A stretch of 60,886 nt of DNA. Source: Spirochaetaceae bacterium UBA6243 (GTDB taxonomy: Bacteria; Spirochaetota; Spirochaetia; Treponematales; Rectinemataceae). A program made the translations under genes and the position numbers. Under the pieces are notes generated by a model. It saw nothing but the letters and a program-made list of their open reading frames with translations. It was not told the DNA's origin and searched no databases. Below, in pieces: positions 59,666 through 60,886 of the stretch. The DNA is taken from positions 1 to 60,886 of the forward strand of contig DJVZ01000038.1 in assembly GCA_002441395.1 (NCBI GenBank), written 5' to 3'. Position 1 is the first letter of the stretch, and each line of letters begins with the position of its first letter.

Positions 59666-60469
59666 ATGCATCCACCAATCCGCTCATATGGAAACTCGCA
59701 CAAAAGCCGATACACGGTCCTTCTGCTGTTGTTGACTCTCGCATTTGCGATCCCGTTGTCCGGTTTCGCCCAGACCCTGTCCATACCCGCCGCACAAAAA
59801 CTCGTCAAGGAACTGGACGATCAAAGCAATTTCCCCGGCAAGGACTACACGGCTCTCTTCACCATCGTCTCCGAGAAGCCGGGCGAAAAGCAAACCGTCA
59901 CCCAGGTGCGCACATTCAGGCGCGATACCAAAAAGCAATTCACCTTCCTGGTCATGTTGCCCGAAGTCAACAAGGGGCAGGGATTGCTTCGCGAAGGTGA
60001 CAATATCTGGTTCTATGACCCGACAAGCCGCAAGTTTACGCATTCGTCGATAAAGGAAAACCTTCAGGACACCGAAGCCAAGAATTCGGACTTCACCGCC
60101 TCCTCCCTTGTGGACGACTATACCGTCAACGCCATATCCGAAGGCACGGTCGGCAAATATCCCGTATGGGTGCTCGATCTCAAGGCGAAGACGAACGAAG
60201 TGTCCTACGACCGTGTAAAGCTGTACGTGCGCAAGGACAAGGCCATGATGCTCAAGCGCGAAGACTATTCGGTCAACGGCCGACTCATGAGGACCTCCCT
60301 CTTTCCCAAATATGTCGAACTTGAGGGCAAGCTTATAGCCTCGCAGATTCTCATTTTGGACGAAATCAACAAAGGCGAGAAAAGCCAGATAACCTTGACC
60401 GAGCAGTCGGTCGAAAAACTGCCCGACAAGGTATTCACCAAGGCCTTCATAGAGCAGGCCAACAGCTAG
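59666..60469 (+). CDS. LolA-like outer-membrane lipoprotein-sorting protein
   Basis: A 267-residue exported protein with a signal peptide (LLLLLTLAFAIPLSGFAQ). The mature part is a LolA/LolB-like fold: VSEKPGEKQTVTQVRTFRRD, KGQGLLREGDNIWFYDP, KFTHSSIKE and RVKLYVRKDKAMMLKREDY. It follows the permeases, as in spirochaete Lol-like operons. The start at 59666 is chosen by AAAAAAGGAGA upstream, over an ATG at 59591 that overlaps the permease stop. Confidence 0.85.
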   Translation: MHPPIRSYGNSHKSRYTVLLLLLTLAFAIPLSGFAQTLSIPAAQKLVKELDDQSNFPGKDYTALFTIVSEKPGEKQTVTQVRTFRRDTKKQFTFLVMLPEVNKGQGLLREGDNIWFYDPTSRKFTHSSIKENLQDTEAKNSDFTASSLVDDYTVNAISEGTVGKYPVWVLDLKAKTNEVSYDRVKLYVRKDKAMMLKREDYSVNGRLMRTSLFPKYVELEGKLIASQILILDEINKGEKSQITLTEQSVEKLPDKVFTKAFIEQANS

Positions 60470-60506
60470 GAGATTCCAATTGCCTCACGGCAAAGGAGTG
60501 AAAAAC

Positions 60507-60886
60507 ATGAGCGTGCGTTCCACCCGAATGAGTGTTTTTGTTTCCCTTTTTATTGTCCTCGCGGCTTTCATCGTCCAGGCCCAGGATTCCGGCTCCGACG
60601 CCAACCTCGACGAGCTGTTCGGTGGCGACATGGTGGAGAATCCGGAAAATGTTCCAGCGCCGACACAAAACCCCGTTACCGCGGCGCTGGCGACCGAAAA
60701 AGTGCGGATAGGCGGCTCCTTCTACGGCTCTCTCGAGGCTGCGGCAACATGGCAGGATCTATGGGGCGGCGGATCCGATCTGTTTTCCGCCGACACCACG
60801 TCGCTGGATACGGTGCTGAAATCCACCGTATTTTTCGACGCGCGGCCCAGCGAGGATTTCCGCGTCTACGGATCCACAAAAGTGGC
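60507..60886 (+). CDS. Partial exported outer-membrane-type protein, cut by the window end
   Basis: The first 126 residues are present. A signal peptide (SVFVSLFIVLAAFIVQAQ) is followed by an acidic linker (SGSDANLDELFGGDMVENPENVP), then VRIGGSFYGSLEAAATWQDLWGGG and FFDARPSEDFRVYGSTKVA, short alternating strands as in outer-membrane barrels. AAAGGAG precedes the ATG at 60507. It is the last gene seen of the Lol-like operon. Confidence 0.75.
   Translation, partial: MSVRSTRMSVFVSLFIVLAAFIVQAQDSGSDANLDELFGGDMVENPENVPAPTQNPVTAALATEKVRIGGSFYGSLEAAATWQDLWGGGSDLFSADTTSLDTVLKSTVFFDARPSEDFRVYGSTKV

Noticed and set aside
1..60886. Mobile elements, CRISPR arrays and tRNA attachment sites
   Set aside because: No transposase, integrase, regular repeat-spacer pattern or tRNA was seen.

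Overview
The window is chromosomal DNA from a Gram-negative, probably anaerobic and fermentative bacterium, most likely a spirochaete of the Treponema/Rectinema type. This is inferred from gene content. The signs are a PSP1 (RicT-like) - bactofilin - M23 peptidase string at 53.1-55.7 kb, a phosphofructokinase resembling the short spirochaetal type at 45.7-47.0 kb, and a Lol-like ABC / LolA-like / outer-membrane operon at the right end. No tRNA, rRNA, CRISPR array, transposase or phage gene was recognised.

1-19.4 kb is an accessory catabolic island with visibly lower GC than what follows. It holds a three-subunit molybdenum hydroxylase, a ten-gene leftward operon (cupin, SMP-30 lactonase, Zn alcohol dehydrogenase, split transketolase, the ATP-binding half of a PEP-synthase-like dikinase, an HprK-like P-loop protein, an MBL hydrolase, an SDR and an MmsA-type dehydrogenase), a rightward trio (C_GCAxxG_C_C protein, transaldolase, HD hydrolase), and a leftward pair (DUF1097 membrane protein and the phospho-histidine half of the dikinase). 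A GntR/FCD regulator closes it. Four sigma70-like promoters, each with a 17-bp spacer, carry the same 15-bp palindrome, WATCGAT-N-ATCGATW or a close variant, at or just after the -10 box. All catabolic units therefore appear to be one regulon for an unidentified polyol, sugar acid or other small hydroxylated compound. The split dikinase lacks a PEP-binding domain, so it probably phosphorylates an organic substrate, as phenylphosphate synthase does. This is the most novel part of the window.

19.6-25.7 kb encodes a glutamine synthetase-like protein, indolepyruvate:ferredoxin oxidoreductase IorAB (IorA lacks its ferredoxin domain) and an ADP-forming acyl-CoA synthetase. This is an amino-acid fermentation module that yields ATP from 2-oxoacids. 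25.8-28.4 kb carries a FakA-DegV fusion beside PlsY, a plausible acyl-phosphate route to phospholipid. 28.6-34.6 kb holds a Fe3+/AfuA-type ABC importer flanked by two related PfkB kinases, with tandem LacI-type operators between the divergent units. 35.1-37.8 kb has a Band 7 protein and a secreted 5'-nucleotidase. 38-43.4 kb is a complete Liv-type importer with a creatininase-family hydrolase as its last gene.

43.5-60.9 kb is mostly housekeeping: a membrane metallophosphoesterase, a LUD protein, phosphofructokinase, ArfB, a Bcp peroxiredoxin and AspRS. It then has a Tat-exported diheme split-Soret-like cytochrome followed by the System II cytochrome c assembly pair ResB/CcsA, the PSP1/bactofilin/M23 envelope cluster, and a LolCDE-like operon with a LolA-like protein and a truncated outer-membrane protein gene at the window edge.
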